NCBI GenBank assembly: GCA_031254035.1
Contig: JAIRVF010000042.1
Location: 62,001-126,000 of the forward strand
Reading direction: 5' to 3'
Length of the DNA: 64,000 nt
DNA from: Paenibacillus sp.
GTDB taxonomy: Bacteria > Bacillota > Bacilli > Paenibacillales > Paenibacillaceae
The notes below the pieces were generated by a model. The model searched no databases. It saw only the letters and a program-made list of their open reading frames with translations, and had not been told where the DNA came from. The first letter of the stretch is position 1. The number at the start of each line of letters is the position of its first letter. Below, in pieces: positions 1 to 9,030 of the stretch. A program made the position numbers and the translations under genes.

Positions 1-72
1 TGTCAAGCAGAAAAGTTAGAAAATATTCAAGGAAAAACAATTACTTTTGCAAACTCTATAAGAATCTATTAA
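1..72 (+). CDS. possible 3' end of a gene entering from the left edge
   Basis: The first frame is open from base 1 to a TAA at 70-72, 23 codons, lysine- and isoleucine-rich. It could be the tail of a gene that starts outside the window, but so short an open frame in AT-rich DNA also occurs by chance. No family is recognisable. Confidence 0.2.
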   Translation, partial: CQAEKLENIQGKTITFANSIRIY

Positions 73-323
73 ATATAGGAATATTTCCATCTGATAAGTA
101 CTAGAATATATAGAAAATGTTTATCGACACTATGGCTTAAGGAAACCAGAACTGCGTTTAGCCTTATCCGGAATCTTCTATAATATAGAATCATGTAATT
201 GCCGCTAGGCCCACATCCAGCATGGCATTCTGGGTTTTTCCGGTACAGGCCATTTGTGTCACACCGAGGGCACCGGACCTTATTAAAGTCAGAAACAATG
301 GTTGGTTTTTTAGGGAATTTCAT
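69..323 (-). CDS. doubtful small cysteine-rich ORF
   Basis: An 84-codon frame whose first half carries CPRC at about residues 18-21 followed by a CHAGC stretch, which looks like a zinc-ribbon knuckle. The second half is basic and hydrophobic and looks like non-coding translation. No ribosome binding site precedes the ATG, and the base composition is AT-rich like the surrounding spacer. I do not recognise the family. It may be a remnant or chance frame. If it is not a gene, bases 73-370 hold nothing identifiable. Confidence 0.2.
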   Translation of the reverse strand: MKFPKKPTIVSDFNKVRCPRCDTNGLYRKNPECHAGCGPSGNYMILYYRRFRIRLNAVLVSLSHSVDKHFLYILVLIRWKYSYI

Positions 324-384
324 AAAGTGTTTTTGGTAACCATAGTAAGAGAAGATTAAAAGACAATATGAGGAGGATGAGCAT

Positions 385-594
385 ATGATAGAACGATTCC
401 CGTCCGGTATGGACTATGTGCAGATGATGGCCAAACTTGGGGATTTGAAGGACGAGCATTACCGCAATACCCTTGCCCTCAGCACCATCATTGAACTGCT
501 AATTGACAAGGGTATCCTCTCCAGGGAAGAGGTAGAGAGGAAGGCGGCTGAACTCGACCAGTTTATGGTTCGCTCACCTTATCCCACGGTGTAG
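385..594 (+). CDS. small conserved hypothetical protein (69 aa)
   Basis: A 69-residue acidic, helical, soluble protein of unknown function. An AGGAGG ribosome binding site at 371-376 sits eight bases before the ATG, and codon use resembles the neighbouring housekeeping genes. The C-terminal half (about residues 45-60) has an 'ILSREEVERKAAEL' helix typical of short helical adaptor-like proteins, but no catalytic motif is visible. It converges on walJ and the two coding ends overlap by 32 bp. It is one of only three clear plus-strand genes in the window. Confidence 0.7.
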   Translation: MIERFPSGMDYVQMMAKLGDLKDEHYRNTLALSTIIELLIDKGILSREEVERKAAELDQFMVRSPYPTV

Positions 595-1369
595 GCCGGT
601 CGTAATACGTATCGCATAATTTGAATTCACTATCCTTATAAAAGCAGCCGCGCTCCTCCATGCTGTCACGCACCGTCATTTTCGCCAAATCCATCATATT
701 ATGATCGCGGCTGAGATGTGCCAGATAGGTCCGCTTCAAATCACCGGTCAGCAGCTCGCTCAGCGCTTCGCCGGCAGCCACATTCGACAAGTGCCCCATG
801 TCACCCAAAATACGGCGCTTAATGTTCCAGGGGTACCGGCCCATACGCAGCATCTCGATATCATGGTTTGATTCTAATACCATCACGTTCGAATCACTGA
901 TGGTCCGCTTCACTTTGTCGCTCATATAACCAAGATCCGTTGCGACACTGAGCTTTTCGTTCCCGTCATAAAAACAGTACCCTACAGGTTCAGCGGCATC
1001 ATGCGAAATGCCAACGGATTCCACGCGCAGCGAGCCGAAGTCGCGGACTTCGCCGCTGTCCATGACAATTCGGTTCTCTTCGGCGATTTTCCCGATGGAC
1101 TTCTCCATCGCTTCCCATGTCTTTTCATTGGCGTAGATTGGCAGGTCATATTTGCGCGCCACGGCGCCAAGGCCTTTGATATGGTCGGAATGCTCATGGG
1201 TGACAAGGATGCCTTCAATCTCCTCACCCGTCACGTCCCGCTCCTTTAGCAACTCGTCAATTCGTTTGGCGCTCAAGCCCGCATCAATCATCAGCGTCGT
1301 TTCTTCATTCCTGACCACGGTAGCATTGCCGGTCGAACCGCTGGACAGCACTGTAAAAGATATCCCCAT
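563..1369 (-). CDS. walJ: WalJ (YycJ) metallo-beta-lactamase-fold hydrolase
   Basis: Last gene of the WalRK operon. It belongs to the metallo-beta-lactamase-fold exonuclease-like family. The zinc signature THEHSDH lies at about residues 57-63, and the N-terminus 'FTVLSSGSTGN' is typical of YycJ. In other Bacillota YycJ has been linked to coordinating wall synthesis and DNA metabolism, and nuclease activity is inferred from the fold. I chose the ATG at 1369 because AAAGGAG sits eight bases before it. An ATG at 1375 overlaps the yycI stop codon (TAATG) but is only two bases from the Shine-Dalgarno. The length, 268 aa, is normal for the family. Confidence 0.93.
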   Translation of the reverse strand: MGISFTVLSSGSTGNATVVRNEETTLMIDAGLSAKRIDELLKERDVTGEEIEGILVTHEHSDHIKGLGAVARKYDLPIYANEKTWEAMEKSIGKIAEENRIVMDSGEVRDFGSLRVESVGISHDAAEPVGYCFYDGNEKLSVATDLGYMSDKVKRTISDSNVMVLESNHDIEMLRMGRYPWNIKRRILGDMGHLSNVAAGEALSELLTGDLKRTYLAHLSRDHNMMDLAKMTVRDSMEERGCFYKDSEFKLCDTYYDRPTPWDKVSEP

Positions 1370-1374
1370 TCCCA

Positions 1375-2178
1375 TTACTCCTTTTCTTTCTCGGTCTTCG
1401 GACTGGTCACCGTGACATCCCCGCTGATGCCCTGAACATAATACATCTCTCCGTTTTCCAATGTGAACCGCCACGAAGGGGCGGCCACCTGGCTTTCCGA
1501 GTTATACACCTGCCCGTAATACCCAAGCTGTATATCCTTGATTGCCGAACCCGGCGGAATATGCCGCTCCACCAGTGTTTTCAGCGCATTGCTAGCTGGC
1601 ATCATTTTTTGATGTTCCTTATCACCCGCTCCGGATGCTACAATTTCAACCGGCGAATAGCGATAGGCTATAATCCGCTGCTCGCTATAATACAGCTCCA
1701 TCTGATCGTTAAAAAGCGGCCATTTATGATCCACAAGCGCGTGCATCACGAAACGTCCGGCCGCTTCAGCCTGATTGACCCGCTCCGTTTCGCTTTTGCT
1801 CGTATACTCACCTGCCTGCGGATCATACTGATAGTTCCCAATTTCCGGAATCGGGCCCTTCAAGGCGCTCACCAAATCTTTATCTCTGAAGATCAGCTGG
1901 CTTTCAATTTTATCCTGAAGTCCGATTTGTGGGCCAATACTTTCCCCGTTCAAATATTGATACGTAATCTTGGGAAGCTGTGGCGTAATGCTTGGAATCT
2001 GGCATAGCAGCTGTATGGACTTTCCTTTCATCACCTTCTGCGTGCTCTCGGACAAGGAGGCAAAATCCAGATTGGTGTCCGCCTGCTCGCGCACATCGGT
2101 CCACAGCTGATAGCCCAGTACTAGGTTCAGCAGCAAAAAAGCATAGATCAGCACATTTTTGGCCCTTCCCCAATCCAT
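1375..2178 (-). CDS. yycI: WalI (YycI) regulator of the WalK kinase
   Basis: 267-residue membrane-anchored accessory protein of the WalRK system. One N-terminal transmembrane helix (about residues 8-27) precedes an extracytoplasmic domain of the YycH/YycI fold. In Bacillus, YycH and YycI form a complex with WalK at the membrane and modulate its activity. An AAGGAGG ribosome binding site is seven bases before the ATG. The gene follows yycH by 50 bp and its stop codon overlaps the first possible start of walJ, so it is part of one operon. Confidence 0.92.
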   Translation of the reverse strand: MDWGRAKNVLIYAFLLLNLVLGYQLWTDVREQADTNLDFASLSESTQKVMKGKSIQLLCQIPSITPQLPKITYQYLNGESIGPQIGLQDKIESQLIFRDKDLVSALKGPIPEIGNYQYDPQAGEYTSKSETERVNQAEAAGRFVMHALVDHKWPLFNDQMELYYSEQRIIAYRYSPVEIVASGAGDKEHQKMMPASNALKTLVERHIPPGSAIKDIQLGYYGQVYNSESQVAAPSWRFTLENGEMYYVQGISGDVTVTSPKTEKEKE

Positions 2179-2228
2179 TCGTTCGCCTCCTTCGTCATAC
2201 TCGTATCACGTGCCAATACTGTCCAGCA

Positions 2229-3512
2229 TCATAACTGGGCTGCCCGGATCTGTCCGTTTGCTAGCTTCACGGCCCAAACCGGGGTCAACTTTAATCCATT
2301 TGTCGTAAGCTCCGGCAGATAAGCCGGATAGAGATCCACGACCGGAGACTCCTTATTGAACGCTATAAGCATTGCATTTAATTCTTCGCCACCAGGCAGC
2401 TTTATCATCCGCTTCGTCTGCTGCTCCGCCTGCATATAAATTAGGGAGCGCTCGTAGGTGGAAACGTTGCTCTGCTGCAATTCCAGCTTCATCGTGCCGT
2501 AATGGAAGTTCATCGTATCCAGTACCGGATAAGAGCCATAATACTGCTGGAACATGATTTGACTCTGTTCTGTTCCGATGCCGGACAAGTCGAGTCGGTA
2601 TACGCCATTCCAGCCGCCATGCTCATTCACAAAGTCCACAGCCGCCAAAACATCCTTGTTGTCGCTGCTCTCCCCGGCAGGAGGAGCCGCAGGATCGGTG
2701 TAGCTCATCCATTTCTGCTCTTTCCGCACTTGAAGGCTGCGTTTGGAGTCCGTATAGATCTCCGAACCATCCTTCTCCTGAATATACCGGGTAATGCCTG
2801 GGTCAAAAAACAGGCTTTGCTGCATCTGACCAACCGTATAAGAACCGATCTCCACACTCGCCTCAATCATGTCGATTGGCTTCTCGGGCAGATAATACGC
2901 ACCCCCGCCCTGCATCGAATACGGAATCCAGCTTTTGCCGAAGTCCACATGCTGCTGCACGTCCTGCACGGTAAGATCGACCTTGCCCGCTTCGTACACT
3001 ACATCACCTTCGGTGCTGAAAAACAGTGCATGTGCTTTAGAGTCACTTGGCGGGTTATAAATCCAGATCCGGTTAATCCGTTCTGCCTCAAACAAGGGAT
3101 CCGGCTGAATCTGCATGACCCGCTGCAGCAGCGATACCGGAATTCCTGAACCGAAGGTCAGTTCAATGCCGGGATCTTCGTTGCGGATTTTGTTCCAGTC
3201 CATATTCTCTACGGATCGCCGCTGAAAACCTTCAAATCCGCGACCCTTAAGGCGTGTATTAATTAAACTATAAAACGTCGAATTCGGGTAGAAAACGGTG
3301 TGCTTGCCACCGCCCATATGAATCAGCATTTTATCGGGGTAGATCAGGTTCTCAACCTTCTCCTGTGGACCCATATTATCTGTTTTGATATAGTTGTTCA
3401 TCGCCTTGGCCGCCGTATCACTGCCCGGAAGACGGTAAATAAGATAATAACTCTGTACCAAACTGCCAATGACGAGCAGCAGCAGGAGGATCGACTTCAT
3501 CCGTTCCTTCAT
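2229..3512 (-). CDS. yycH: WalH (YycH) regulator of the WalK kinase
   Basis: 427-residue protein with a single N-terminal membrane helix (about residues 6-25) and a large external domain, the architecture of YycH. It partners YycI and WalK at the cytoplasmic membrane to set the signalling level of the cell-wall stress pathway. Its start overlaps the walK stop by four bases (ATGA), so translation is probably coupled. Sequence conservation in this family is low; the call rests on order, size and topology. Confidence 0.92.
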   Translation of the reverse strand: MKERMKSILLLLLVIGSLVQSYYLIYRLPGSDTAAKAMNNYIKTDNMGPQEKVENLIYPDKMLIHMGGGKHTVFYPNSTFYSLINTRLKGRGFEGFQRRSVENMDWNKIRNEDPGIELTFGSGIPVSLLQRVMQIQPDPLFEAERINRIWIYNPPSDSKAHALFFSTEGDVVYEAGKVDLTVQDVQQHVDFGKSWIPYSMQGGGAYYLPEKPIDMIEASVEIGSYTVGQMQQSLFFDPGITRYIQEKDGSEIYTDSKRSLQVRKEQKWMSYTDPAAPPAGESSDNKDVLAAVDFVNEHGGWNGVYRLDLSGIGTEQSQIMFQQYYGSYPVLDTMNFHYGTMKLELQQSNVSTYERSLIYMQAEQQTKRMIKLPGGEELNAMLIAFNKESPVVDLYPAYLPELTTNGLKLTPVWAVKLANGQIRAAQL

Positions 3513-5335
3513 GTTGCCACCCCCTCAGCTTCTGCCAACGGCAACGTAAATGTCACTTTCGTTCCCTGGCCAAGGTCAGATTGAATCGAGATCGTACCGG
3601 CATGGGCCAGCACGATTTCCCTGGCGATGGACAAGCCAAGTCCGGTGCCGCCCATACTGCGAGAGCGTGCCTTGTCGACCCGGTAAAAACGTTCGAAAAT
3701 CCGGTCCAAATCCTTCTTCGGAATCCCCATCCCCGTATCCTGCACAAAAATCGCCAGCATATTACCGGGCACATCTGCCGCCCCCATCATGATGTTGCCC
3801 CCGGATTGCGTATATTTCAGGCCATTGGATACGAGATTGTCCAGCACCTGATCGATCTGGTCGCGGTCACATAATACTTTATGCAATCCCGCCTCCACCT
3901 TAACCTCGGAGCGGATGTCCTTCTGCTGCATTTGGAAAGCAAAACGATCTGCTACATCCTCCAGCATTTCCAGCACATCCGTAGGCTGCTTTCGCAGAAG
4001 GGCCTCCTTGTTATCCAGCCGCGACAAATGAAGCAGATCTGTGACGAGCCGGATCATACGGCCTGTCTCGTTCTGGATGACACCAACAAACCGCGATGCA
4101 AGGGGTGGATCATCTAGCGCCCCATCATCCAACGCTTCGGTGTAGCTTTTGATCGTCGTAAGCGGCGTCCGCAGCTCATGCGAGACGTTCGCGACGAATT
4201 CACGCCGCGACGCTTCGAGCTTCTCCTGCTCGGTAACGTCCTGTAGCACGGCGATCGTACCCGTAATGCCAAACTCCCGGCGATGAATCGGGGTAAACGT
4301 CACTCGGATCATCGAGGAGCGTTCCTCCTCCGGGCTCATCGTCAGCAGCATTGTGACATACGTACCCCCGGTAAACGTCTGCGTCTGCTCATCACTCAGT
4401 CCAAGCACCTCGGCAATACCGCAGCCGGACAGCTTCTCTTCGTTCACATCCAGAATCGCGCCTGCACGGCGGTTCACCAGCATGATCCGTCCCGCTTCAT
4501 CCGTCGCAATCACGCCGTCACTCATGTTGGTAAGAATCGAGGCCAATTTCTCTTTCTCCTCCTCGTTCACAAGCAGCGCTTCACGCAATCGGGTTGTCAT
4601 ATAATTAAAGGCCTCGCTTAATTGGCCAATTTCGTCATTGCCGAAGACGGGCATTTTCTGGTCGAAGTTCCCCTCGGCCACTGCTGTGGCATGCCGCGTC
4701 ATTTCCTTGATCGGTTGGGTAATTGTATGCGCAAGGATAACGCCAAGCACGGCGGTCAGTCCCAGTGCCAGCAATATGCCCGAGATGAAAATATTGTTAA
4801 CCCGCCCCATCGTCGTATACAGCTCTTTCATCGATGCGACGATATACACCGCGCCAACGATTTTGCCTTTGTTGAACACAGGTTTCGCCACGACCTTCTT
4901 GCGGACATTGTCCTCGTCAATAACGTATTCTTCATTATCCTTGCTGCCTTGCAGCGCCCGGCTGACCACGGTCTGTGTATTTTTGCGGCCCACGTAGTCT
5001 ATATGAGACTGGTTTGATGTAATCAGCACCTTACCGCTTGCATCCAGCACCTGAATCTCCGCTCCGTCCATGTTAAACAGATTCGTGACGATTGCGCCCA
5101 GACTTTCAACGGAATTGTTCCCCCCGATATCCGCAGTGCTCTCCAGTTTCTCCGCGGCCAATACGGACAGAAGCTCGGCTCTCTCCTGCAGGTCCTGCGT
5201 AAAATTTCGAGTCAGCGAGTTTTTCATGGCGCTCACGAAATAAACACCAATCAACTGCATGGCGATTAGAATGAGCAGCACGTAAATAATGATCAGCTTC
5301 GCCTGAATGGTGCGGAAAAAGGAGGCCCACTTCAT
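3509..5335 (-). CDS. walK: WalK (YycG) sensor histidine kinase
   Basis: 608-residue membrane kinase of the essential WalRK cell-wall homeostasis system. Order of parts: transmembrane helix (about 12-34), external sensor domain, second helix (about 182-204), HAMP (about 205-257), PAS (about 262-370), HisKA with the phospho-accepting His at about 386 in 'VSHELRTPL', and an ATPase domain with N box near 500 and G boxes 'DTGMGIP' and 'GGTGLGL'. It directly follows walR, the stop TAA and ATG being adjacent. It senses wall status and phosphorylates WalR. Full length, no lesions seen. Confidence 0.96.
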   Translation of the reverse strand: MKWASFFRTIQAKLIIIYVLLILIAMQLIGVYFVSAMKNSLTRNFTQDLQERAELLSVLAAEKLESTADIGGNNSVESLGAIVTNLFNMDGAEIQVLDASGKVLITSNQSHIDYVGRKNTQTVVSRALQGSKDNEEYVIDEDNVRKKVVAKPVFNKGKIVGAVYIVASMKELYTTMGRVNNIFISGILLALGLTAVLGVILAHTITQPIKEMTRHATAVAEGNFDQKMPVFGNDEIGQLSEAFNYMTTRLREALLVNEEEKEKLASILTNMSDGVIATDEAGRIMLVNRRAGAILDVNEEKLSGCGIAEVLGLSDEQTQTFTGGTYVTMLLTMSPEEERSSMIRVTFTPIHRREFGITGTIAVLQDVTEQEKLEASRREFVANVSHELRTPLTTIKSYTEALDDGALDDPPLASRFVGVIQNETGRMIRLVTDLLHLSRLDNKEALLRKQPTDVLEMLEDVADRFAFQMQQKDIRSEVKVEAGLHKVLCDRDQIDQVLDNLVSNGLKYTQSGGNIMMGAADVPGNMLAIFVQDTGMGIPKKDLDRIFERFYRVDKARSRSMGGTGLGLSIAREIVLAHAGTISIQSDLGQGTKVTFTLPLAEAEGVAT

Positions 5336-6067
5336 TTACAGGCCTCCGTTTTTGGGGCTGCGCATCACATACCCAAGACCCCGGCGCGTCAAAATATACT
5401 CCGGCTTGCTCGGATTCTCCTCAATCTTCTCACGCAGCCTGCGGATCGTAACATCCACTGTACGGACATCTCCGAAATATTCAAAGCCCCATACCGCTTG
5501 AAGCAAATGCTCCCGCGTCATCACTTTTCCGGCATGTTTAACCATATAATACACCAGCTCATACTCACGGTGCGTCAAGTCCAGCGCCCCGCCGTCCTTG
5601 TACACCAAATACATATCGGTATCTATAAAAAGGTCGAATAACTGGATGCCCTGCTTCGGCTCCGGTGCCGCCACAGCTGCCGTTTCCGCGCCTGCCTGTT
5701 TCGTCTGGCGCCGCATCTGCGCCTTTACCCGCGCGAGCAGTTCACGTGTACTGAACGGCTTCGTGACGTAATCGTCCGCCCCGAGTTCGAGTCCAAGCAC
5801 TTTGTCGATTTCGCCGTCCTTGGCGGTCAGCATAATGATCGGCATATGCAGGCCCTGGGCGCGCACCTCGCGGCACACATCCATCCCGTCCTTGCCTGGC
5901 AGCATCAGATCCAGCAGCATCAGTTCAGGCTGAATGGAAAGCGCCATTTCGACTGCGCTCACGCCATCAAAGGTGCAGATGACCTCATAACCTTCTTTTT
6001 CTAGATTAAATTTTAAAATATCGGCAATGGGTTGTTCGTCATCCACCACCAAAATGGTTCCCTGCAT
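5336..6067 (-). CDS. walR: WalR (YycF) response regulator
   Basis: 243-residue OmpR/PhoB-type response regulator. The receiver domain carries acidic residues D9/D10, the phospho-accepting Asp at about 53 in '[11 protein letters not shown]', and the conserved Lys in 'YVTKPFS'. The C-terminal winged helix contains '[15 protein letters not shown]'. It controls autolysin and wall-metabolism genes. A run of alanines (about 130-140) forms the interdomain linker. First gene of the wal operon; the ribosome binding site is GGGGTG, with a probable extended -10 promoter upstream. Confidence 0.96.
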   Translation of the reverse strand: MQGTILVVDDEQPIADILKFNLEKEGYEVICTFDGVSAVEMALSIQPELMLLDLMLPGKDGMDVCREVRAQGLHMPIIMLTAKDGEIDKVLGLELGADDYVTKPFSTRELLARVKAQMRRQTKQAGAETAAVAAPEPKQGIQLFDLFIDTDMYLVYKDGGALDLTHREYELVYYMVKHAGKVMTREHLLQAVWGFEYFGDVRTVDVTIRRLREKIEENPSKPEYILTRRGLGYVMRSPKNGGL

Positions 6068-6111
6068 CCACTATTCACCCCATTCGTCGGAACTCGTACA
6101 ATTCTTTTTTC

Positions 6112-6121
6112 ATTTTACCAT
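6112..6121 (-). promoter_or_regulatory. candidate extended -10 promoter of the wal operon
   Basis: On the minus strand the sequence TGGTAAAAT gives an extended -10 element (TGG plus TAAAAT at 6112-6117) about 45 bp before the walR ATG. A good -35 hexamer is not evident at 17 bp, which fits extended -10 use. This is inferred from sequence alone. Confidence 0.4.
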
Positions 6122-6234
6122 ACCTGGCTTCACGTCACACCCAGAGAAGGATACCACTGATCATTATGGTCGAGATGTCACAATTTCGAATATGAAAGAA
6201 CAGCCCCTTTGAACCCTGCTGCATGTCTTTATTT

Positions 6235-6268
6235 AAAAAGGCACCACCCTCATAGCGAAGGTAGTGCC
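6235..6268 (-). terminator. terminator of the M23 peptidase gene
   Basis: On the minus strand a 9-bp stem (GGCACTACC with GGTGGTGCC, one G-U pair) is followed by TTTTT. It lies 66 bp after the M23 hydrolase stop codon and before the walR promoter, so it separates the two transcription units. Confidence 0.8.
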
Positions 6269-6333
6269 GATCATATAGGATTTGTGAAAAGTTCTCATGT
6301 ATGAGTGCTGAACTATTCTTCGCAGGACCTGCG

Positions 6334-7983
6334 TTAATTTAAATATTTCATCGGGTTCTGACTGGAGCCGTTCTTATGGATTTCAAAATGTAGATGGGTG
6401 CCGGTTGAACGTCCGGTACTTCCCATCACGCCAATCGCAGTCCCCCGATTCACATGTGCTCCCTTGTGGGTCGATATGCTTCTCAAATGACCGTACAGTG
6501 TCTGATATCCGTTGCCATGGCTGATAATAATAGCATTGCCGTAGCCGTTAATCTGTCCGGTAAACGTAACGACGCCACCATCGGCGGCTTTGATCGTCCG
6601 GCTGCCCACGATGTCAATGCCTTCATGCAGCCGACCCCAGCGGGAACCGAAAGAGCTGGAGATGCTAGCCCCGCTAACCGGCCAGGCAAACCGGCCTGTG
6701 ACTTTACCTAGGCTACTATCTGCGCTTTTACCTGAGCTTTTACTTGAGCTTTTGGCTGGGTTATTCCCCTTGCCTTTGCTATTACTTGTGCCATTGCCTT
6801 TGCCTTTGTCCGGAACCTGCGTCCCCTGCAGGACCACTTCCGGCAGCGATCGTTTGATAACTTTCTGACCTACCCATTGTTCATCCACGACTCTGCCGTT
6901 TTTCTTGGTTACGACGTAATTCATGACCTTCATGCCTTCTATGCCGGGACGGACCACCTTGCTCTTTCCTAACGGAAGCTCCTTCGACTTGCGGATTTCA
7001 ATATCCGGCTCCGTAGGAACCTGTTCGGATACCTTCTCCACCGTCGTTACCGTCAGAAACGGCTTCGGTACAGTCAGCTGTAATTGGTCGCCAATCTGCA
7101 TATACTTTTCCTTCACCTGCGGATTGTTCGCAAAAATCTCTTTCTGGCGTAGATGGAACTGGCTAGCGATGGAGCTGATCGTGTCGCCTTCCTCCACCGT
7201 ATATACAATCGGTTCATCTTTGCCCGTAGTCAGCAGCTTAGCTGCCCCATCCGCAGTTAGCACCTTATTCGGATCGGTCTGAACGGGAGCTGAAGTCACT
7301 TTCTCTTCGATTTTGACCTTTTTCACCGCCGAAGCGTCAGCGATATTTTTAGGTGCAGCCGTGTGGCTGGAAGCCAACGTCTGCACGGGTGCTCCGTTTG
7401 TCCCCGAAGCAGCTGCGGTTTGTGGGGCGTATTTCTGCTTTACTTTCTCCAGTGCGGCATTCACCGTTGCTTGATCCTTAACGATCCCTACGGCCTTGCC
7501 GTTTACTTTCAACTCCACACCTTCCGCATAAGCCTTCAGCTTGCCACCGAGTTTATCGAGCGTGTTCTGCGTATTGGGTTTAGCCTGGAAACCCCTATCC
7601 AATTTTGTTGTGATGTTCTCCGTATGTAGCCCCATCACGACATTCGGATACTTTTTTTGATATTCCTGCCTCTTCTGGCTGTACAATTTGTCGATTCGCG
7701 ACGGATCGTCAATCGTTCCGATCTCTTCCCCATGTATGTAAACATGATAATAAGGGACGGTCTTGGCATCGACATATTGGTTGCCCGCAAATACAACACC
7801 ACTAATAAGCACAGCCGCTCCGGCGGTGCCTACCACCCATTTCCGGGCTGCACTCCATCTTTGCCCTATTGTATTAGCGAGGGAAGAAGTGCTCATACCA
7901 TCATGTTCTTCATTCCTGGAAACCGCTTTGATATCCTCAGTCTGCGTATCTTCCTTTTGGCGAAAACCCATAAAACCTTTCAT
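6334..7983 (-). CDS. LysM-G5-M23 cell-wall endopeptidase
   Basis: 549-residue exported peptidoglycan hydrolase. A cytoplasmic tail and one membrane helix (about 48-67) anchor it. A LysM wall-binding domain follows (about 257-303, 'YTVEEGDTISSIASQF'), then a G5 domain (about 306-385), a Gly/Lys/Ser-rich linker (about 386-425) and a C-terminal M23 (LytM/lysostaphin-type) metallopeptidase. Zinc ligands are visible in 'HEGIDI' and 'HLHFE' (His near 530 and 532). It should cut peptide cross-bridges outside the membrane. GGGAG precedes the ATG by six bases. Its position next to walRK and a WalR-like box upstream suggest WalR control, which is inference. Confidence 0.92.
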   Translation of the reverse strand: MKGFMGFRQKEDTQTEDIKAVSRNEEHDGMSTSSLANTIGQRWSAARKWVVGTAGAAVLISGVVFAGNQYVDAKTVPYYHVYIHGEEIGTIDDPSRIDKLYSQKRQEYQKKYPNVVMGLHTENITTKLDRGFQAKPNTQNTLDKLGGKLKAYAEGVELKVNGKAVGIVKDQATVNAALEKVKQKYAPQTAAASGTNGAPVQTLASSHTAAPKNIADASAVKKVKIEEKVTSAPVQTDPNKVLTADGAAKLLTTGKDEPIVYTVEEGDTISSIASQFHLRQKEIFANNPQVKEKYMQIGDQLQLTVPKPFLTVTTVEKVSEQVPTEPDIEIRKSKELPLGKSKVVRPGIEGMKVMNYVVTKKNGRVVDEQWVGQKVIKRSLPEVVLQGTQVPDKGKGNGTSNSKGKGNNPAKSSSKSSGKSADSSLGKVTGRFAWPVSGASISSSFGSRWGRLHEGIDIVGSRTIKAADGGVVTFTGQINGYGNAIIISHGNGYQTLYGHLRSISTHKGAHVNRGTAIGVMGSTGRSTGTHLHFEIHKNGSSQNPMKYLN

Positions 7984-8053
7984 AAAACTCTCCCTTGTAT
8001 TTTACCTATCGAGATTATTTATTTTAAGATCCGTAGACAAAAAAGTTAAGAAT

Positions 8054-8070
8054 TTGACATCTTTCTTACA
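8054..8070 (-). promoter_or_regulatory. WalR-box-like direct repeat upstream of the M23 gene
   Basis: The minus strand reads TGTAAG-N5-TGTCAA, ten of twelve positions of the published WalR consensus TGTWAH-N5-TGTWAH. It lies about 70 bp before the hydrolase start codon. Two mismatches make it a candidate only. Confidence 0.35.
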
Positions 8071-8128
8071 ACTCCTGTCTACTTTAACACAAGGTCAACT
8101 AACAATTCAACTTTGTACAACTAGCAAA

Positions 8129-8151
8129 TAAACCCGCTTGGATGGCGGGTT
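8129..8151 (-). terminator. probable terminator at the end of the RiPP operon
   Basis: A perfect 7-bp GC-rich stem (AACCCGC/GCGGGTT) with a 7-base loop lies 125 bp after the exporter ATPase gene. The tail on the minus strand is TATTTG, a weak T-tract. It would end the island transcript before the M23 promoter. The rest of 7984-8275 shows no other feature apart from the WalR-like box. Confidence 0.5.
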
Positions 8152-8275
8152 CTTAGTGTTAAATATGGATATTCGGGTAGCACATGCTGGTAACAAAAAA
8201 ATAACATTTTATTGAACTTAACCGTTATACACCTTTAGGATAGGCAATCACTTGATATATTCCCTTCCTGAGTTT

Positions 8276-8989
8276 TCACGCCTCTTCTCTAACTTTTTCA
8301 TAAAATGATATATCTGGATTTCTAGACTCGTTATCTTTTATAAATTCTTCATAGGTTCCCATGAATCTGATATTTCCCTTATGTAATAGATGCAATTTAC
8401 AGTTTATATTCTCAAATTCATGTAGTGTATGAGTCGATAGCAATACAATGGAATCCGTTTTGGTTATTTCTTCGATCCTCTTTAAGACCTGAATTCTGGA
8501 TTCAGGATCAACTCCTGATGTAGGTTCGTCAAATATGTACAATTTTCTCTTCATGAGAGTTATGGCTAGTATACTCAGATATCTCCTTTCCCCAATCGAT
8601 AATTGGCCAAACTCAGTATTCCACACTCTCTCCATCAAGTCTATTTCAGATGGCGACATATATTGGTCTATATATGGAGTTTTTCCAAGCTTAATTTCAT
8701 TTTTGAAATCAGTGTACAAAAAAAACCTGAAAATATCCTTCCCTTTTAATATAGAGGGGAAAAACAAACCTTGAAGCTGGTATATTATTTCTTTTTCCTC
8801 AGGGACACCCGTTATTTCTCCAGGACGTTTTATAATATTTGTTATTAAATCAAATAGTGTTGTTTTTCCAGAACCATTCTTTCCGATCAGAACATTTATT
8901 GTTCCAGGCTTAAAATCAACGGTTAAATTATTAATATTCGCCCTGTTCGAACCCTTATATGAAAAGTTCAAATTCTTGATACTTATCAT
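8276..8989 (-). CDS. ABC exporter ATP-binding protein of the RiPP cluster
   Basis: 237-residue ABC ATPase. Walker A 'GKNGSGKTT' is at about 36-44, the signature 'LSIGE' at 130-134 (an uncommon variant of LSGGQ), Walker B 'YIFDEP' at 151-156, and the switch His in 'LLSTHTL'. It should power the permease encoded 41 bp upstream, exporting or conferring immunity to the modified peptide. It is the last gene of the island operon. GGAGGG sits five bases before the ATG. Very AT-rich codon use sets it apart from the flanking chromosomal genes. The substrate is inferred from context. Confidence 0.85.
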   Translation of the reverse strand: MISIKNLNFSYKGSNRANINNLTVDFKPGTINVLIGKNGSGKTTLFDLITNIIKRPGEITGVPEEKEIIYQLQGLFFPSILKGKDIFRFFLYTDFKNEIKLGKTPYIDQYMSPSEIDLMERVWNTEFGQLSIGERRYLSILAITLMKRKLYIFDEPTSGVDPESRIQVLKRIEEITKTDSIVLLSTHTLHEFENINCKLHLLHKGNIRFMGTYEEFIKDNESRNPDISFYEKVREEA

Positions 8990-9030
8990 GGTTTCCCTCC
9001 ATATTGCCTTAATAACAGTCTTCTGAAGTG

